Shown here in pieces: positions 7,057 through 9,182 of a stretch of DNA of 9,182 nt (position 1 is the stretch's first letter; every line of letters starts with the position of its first letter). A program made the translations under genes and the position numbers. Under the pieces are notes generated by a model. That model was not told the DNA's origin, made no database searches, and saw only the letters and a program-made list of their open reading frames with translations. Source of the stretch: Bacteroidota bacterium (GTDB lineage: Bacteria > Bacteroidota > Rhodothermia > Rhodothermales > UBA10348); assembly GCA_018623785.1 (NCBI GenBank), contig JAAZVD010000042.1:1-9182 (forward strand), read 5' to 3'.

Positions 7057-8466
7057 ATGCTGCAGGAGCAGAGCCGGCTATTCCAAAGACTCCTTTTTTT
7101 TGCTGACGCCGTGATCGTGGTGGTCAGCTGGATTCTGGCCTATTACACCCGGTTTGAGCTGTTTCCCTGGCTGGGGATCTTCCCCCTTCCCGAATGGCTG
7201 CCGCTGTCCATGTACACGCGCTTCATTCCCTGGGTACTCATCCTGTCCATGCTCGTTTTCTGGGCCTCGGGGCTCTACGTACCCGACCGGGCGCAACGAA
7301 TCACGACCCTGATCTACACCGTCGGCAAGGCTATTGCCATCGGAATCCTGTTTGCCGCCGCAGCCACGTCCTTCTACCGGGCCTTTTACTTTTCCCGGCT
7401 GCACATGCTGCTTTTCGGAATGTATCTGCCGATGCTGCTTGTGCTTCTGCGCCTGAGCATATTCTACTATCTCAAGCAGGGACGTCGGCAGGGACGCTTC
7501 TTGCGTCGCGTTCTGATCATCGGCGCCGGCCGGATCGGCCGGCGCCTGGAAGACGCCTTTCGGCAGTATCCCTGGATGGGGTTCGAGACCGTCGGCTTCC
7601 TGGACGATGCCCGGGCGGATGAAAACGACGTCATCGGCACCACGGCTGACCTGGGTGCGGTATTGGACCGTTTCGACGCCGCGGGAACGCCCGTGCAGTA
7701 TGTCTACATTGCCCTGCCCATGTCTGCCACAGACAGGATTACCGCCCTAGCCAACGAAATGTCCTCGCGTCTGGCGCACGTCTGTCTGGTGCCGGACCTT
7801 TTCCACCTCGACATCCTGAACAGCAGGATCACAGACATTGGCGGCCTGCCCGTCATCCACATGATCGATGAGGCACCGCTGGATTTCCGGCGCGCCATCA
7901 AGCGACTCATCGACATCGCATTCTCGCTCGTTTTCCTGCTGGTGACCTTCCCTATCCTGCTGCTCATTGCCTTGGCCGTCAAGCTTTCCTCCCCCGGTCC
8001 TGTGTTCTACCGGCAGGAACGCATGGGGCTGAACGGGTTGACCTTTGACATGCTCAAATTCCGGTCCATGCCGGTCGACGCCGAGCAGGAATCGGGCGCC
8101 GTGTGGGCAAAGCCCGGCGAAAAACGAGCAACGCGTGTCGGTGCCTTCCTTCGAAAGACCTCACTCGACGAACTGCCCCAGTTCGTCAACGTGCTCAAGG
8201 GCGACATGTCCGTGGTAGGCCCACGGCCGGAACGGCCCGTCTTCATTGATCAGTTCCGGGACCAAATCCCCAAATACATGCTCCGCCACAAAATGAAAGC
8301 TGGTATCACGGGATGGGCGCAGGTCAACGGCTGGCGCGGTAATACATCCATTGAGAAACGGATCGAATTCGATCTCTTCTACATCCAGAACTGGTCGTTG
8401 CGCCTTGATCTGAAGATCATGCTCATGACCCTGTGGAAAGGGTTCGTAAACGAAAATGCCTACTAG
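7057..8466 (+). CDS. Undecaprenyl-phosphate sugar-1-phosphate transferase (WcaJ-like initiating polyprenyl glycosylphosphotransferase)
   Basis: This 469-residue enzyme should start polysaccharide synthesis by moving a sugar-1-phosphate from a UDP-sugar (glucose is most common in this subfamily) to undecaprenyl phosphate in the inner membrane. Residues 11-137 hold four or so hydrophobic segments, followed by a Rossmann-like domain with VLIIGAGRIG (152-161), the linker DIGGLPVIHM (260-269), a re-entrant membrane helix (about 284-310) and the catalytic domain. That domain has SSPGPVFYRQERMG (311-324), KFRSM (334-338), the dyad D371-E372 in SLDELPQ, KGDMSVVGPRPERP (381-394), AGITGWAQVNGWRG (415-428) and the usual C-terminal NAY. 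All catalytic motifs are intact. The start ATG has no Shine-Dalgarno sequence. The 133-base gap upstream (6924-7056) is pyrimidine-rich, with a short palindrome CCGATCGG (6985-6992) and no terminator I can support, so a promoter of its own is possible. A run of eight T lies at codons 13-15. It is the likely parental type for the decayed half of the 3383-5437 protein. Confidence 0.95.
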   Translation: MLQEQSRLFQRLLFFADAVIVVVSWILAYYTRFELFPWLGIFPLPEWLPLSMYTRFIPWVLILSMLVFWASGLYVPDRAQRITTLIYTVGKAIAIGILFAAAATSFYRAFYFSRLHMLLFGMYLPMLLVLLRLSIFYYLKQGRRQGRFLRRVLIIGAGRIGRRLEDAFRQYPWMGFETVGFLDDARADENDVIGTTADLGAVLDRFDAAGTPVQYVYIALPMSATDRITALANEMSSRLAHVCLVPDLFHLDILNSRITDIGGLPVIHMIDEAPLDFRRAIKRLIDIAFSLVFLLVTFPILLLIALAVKLSSPGPVFYRQERMGLNGLTFDMLKFRSMPVDAEQESGAVWAKPGEKRATRVGAFLRKTSLDELPQFVNVLKGDMSVVGPRPERPVFIDQFRDQIPKYMLRHKMKAGITGWAQVNGWRGNTSIEKRIEFDLFYIQNWSLRLDLKIMLMTLWKGFVNENAY

Positions 8467-8483
8467 GGGCCATACAGGCCTTC

Positions 8484-8488
8484 AGGGA
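8484..8488 (+). promoter_or_regulatory. Ribosome binding site (AGGGA) for the ABC-F gene
   Basis: AGGGA ends eight bases before the ATC at 8497, the normal Shine-Dalgarno distance. Most other genes in the window have no such site. It decides the start: it supports initiation at ATC 8497, where the family's first Met falls, rather than at TTG 8566 or further in. Confidence 0.5.
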
Positions 8489-8496
8489 ATTCTGCC

Positions 8497-9182
8497 ATCA
8501 TCCAGATCCAGAACATATCACTGGCATTCGGGTCGCAAGTCATCCTCGACCGTACGTCCTGGGCGTTGCGGGTCGGTAAACGCTACGGCTTGGTCGGCCC
8601 CAACGGGGCTGGTAAAACGACGCTCCTGAAACTTCTCTCAGGCGAAATGCAAGCTGACGATGGTGACATCGTGTTTGCCGGCCAAACCGTGGGCTACCTC
8701 CGGCAGGAAACCGAGGAAGTGGGCACCGGGACTACGGTGCTGGATGAAGCCATCACAGCGTTCCAGGAGACGCTTGATCTCGAACAAGAAGAGCAGCGGC
8801 TGATTACCGCCATGGACGCTCATGTGGATCACACCTCCGACGAGTATCAGCGCCTGATGCGTTCGTTCGATGCGGTCCATCAACAGTTGCTGGCCAAGGA
8901 GATCCATCTTATCAAGCCACGTACGCAGTCGGTTTTGGGTGGTCTGGGTTTTGAAACAGACGACTTTGGCCGGGAACTGGCGACGTTTTCCGGTGGCTGG
9001 CGCATGCGCGTGGCGCTGGCCAAACTACTCCTTCGCCAACCGGATGTGCTGCTCCTGGACGAGCCCACGAACCACCTCGACATCGACTCCATTGACTGGC
9101 TGGAAGATTATCTCAAGTCCTACCCCGGGACGGTGGTACTCGTATCGCACGACCGCTACTTCCTCGACCGGATGGTGGATAC
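8497..9182 (+). CDS. ABC-F family ATPase (partial, N-terminal nucleotide-binding domain; apparent ATC start)
   Basis: ABC-F proteins are soluble, tandem-ATPase proteins that act on the ribosome (translation factors or antibiotic-resistance proteins) and have no membrane domain. The visible 228 codons hold the first nucleotide-binding domain. Counting from 8497, they show Walker A GPNGAGKTT (34-42), the Q-loop Gln at 70, signature FSGGW (164-168), Walker B with VLLLDEPTNHLD (184-195) and the switch His218 in SHDRYFLD. The linker and second domain lie past the right edge. There is no ATG, GTG or TTG between the in-frame stop at 8464-8466 and the first beta strand. The codons from 8497, ATC ATC CAG ATC CAG AAC, align with the common family opening MIQIQN, and AGGGA lies eight bases upstream. 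I therefore place the start at ATC 8497. Alternatives are TTG 8566, which would remove the A-loop strand, or a sequence error at 8499. The subfamily is not resolved. The 30 bases after the phosphotransferase hold no terminator. Confidence 0.85.
   Translation, partial: MIQIQNISLAFGSQVILDRTSWALRVGKRYGLVGPNGAGKTTLLKLLSGEMQADDGDIVFAGQTVGYLRQETEEVGTGTTVLDEAITAFQETLDLEQEEQRLITAMDAHVDHTSDEYQRLMRSFDAVHQQLLAKEIHLIKPRTQSVLGGLGFETDDFGRELATFSGGWRMRVALAKLLLRQPDVLLLDEPTNHLDIDSIDWLEDYLKSYPGTVVLVSHDRYFLDRMVD

Overview
The window is about 58% GC by eye and densely coding, with seven protein genes and no RNA genes, insertion sequences or CRISPR repeats that I can see. The left third reads leftward (minus strand) and the rest reads rightward. 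The genes for alternative complex III, an accA close to the bacterial norm, and a GT2 glycosyltransferase fused to a decayed sugar-transferase half together suggest the Bacteroidota/Rhodothermota side of the tree. Most start codons have no Shine-Dalgarno sequence and have pyrimidine-rich leaders, which fits. The GC content favours a Rhodothermota-like bacterium. This placement is inference.

Left block, minus strand. Reading leftward, a GTG-started MATE efflux pump (3208 to 1850) ends at a hairpin terminator with a T tract (1846 to 1814). About 160 bases of promoter-sized spacer follow. Then come actA (pentaheme cytochrome c, 1652 to 1005) and actB (959 to the window edge, 319 codons visible). 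These are the first two genes of an alternative complex III operon, a quinol:electron-acceptor oxidoreductase that replaces cytochrome bc1. The rest of the operon should continue to the left.

Right block, plus strand. A divergent intergenic region (3209-3382) separates the pump from a large membrane protein (3383-5437). It joins an intact GT2 glycosyltransferase to a five-helix, Rossmann-containing polyprenyl-phosphate sugar-1-phosphate transferase whose catalytic centre is gone. Next come accA (5489-6484) and, 22 bases later, a hotdog-fold acyl-CoA thioesterase (6507-6923). After a 133-base spacer lies an intact undecaprenyl-phosphate sugar phosphotransferase (7057-8466). The window ends in an ABC-F ATPase (from 8497) that has no ATG, GTG or TTG start in the expected place and seems to start at ATC.

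How the genes fit together. The respiratory block is independent of the rest. In the right block, the intact phosphotransferase would load the first sugar onto undecaprenyl phosphate, and the GT2/pseudo-transferase fusion would be a natural candidate to add a later sugar at the membrane. accA and the thioesterase belong to acyl-CoA and fatty-acid metabolism. Points most worth a second look are the pseudoenzyme fusion, the apparent ATC start, and a dnaX-like set of elements (SD-like heptamer, T-TTT-TTT, 9-bp hairpin) near the end of the thioesterase gene.
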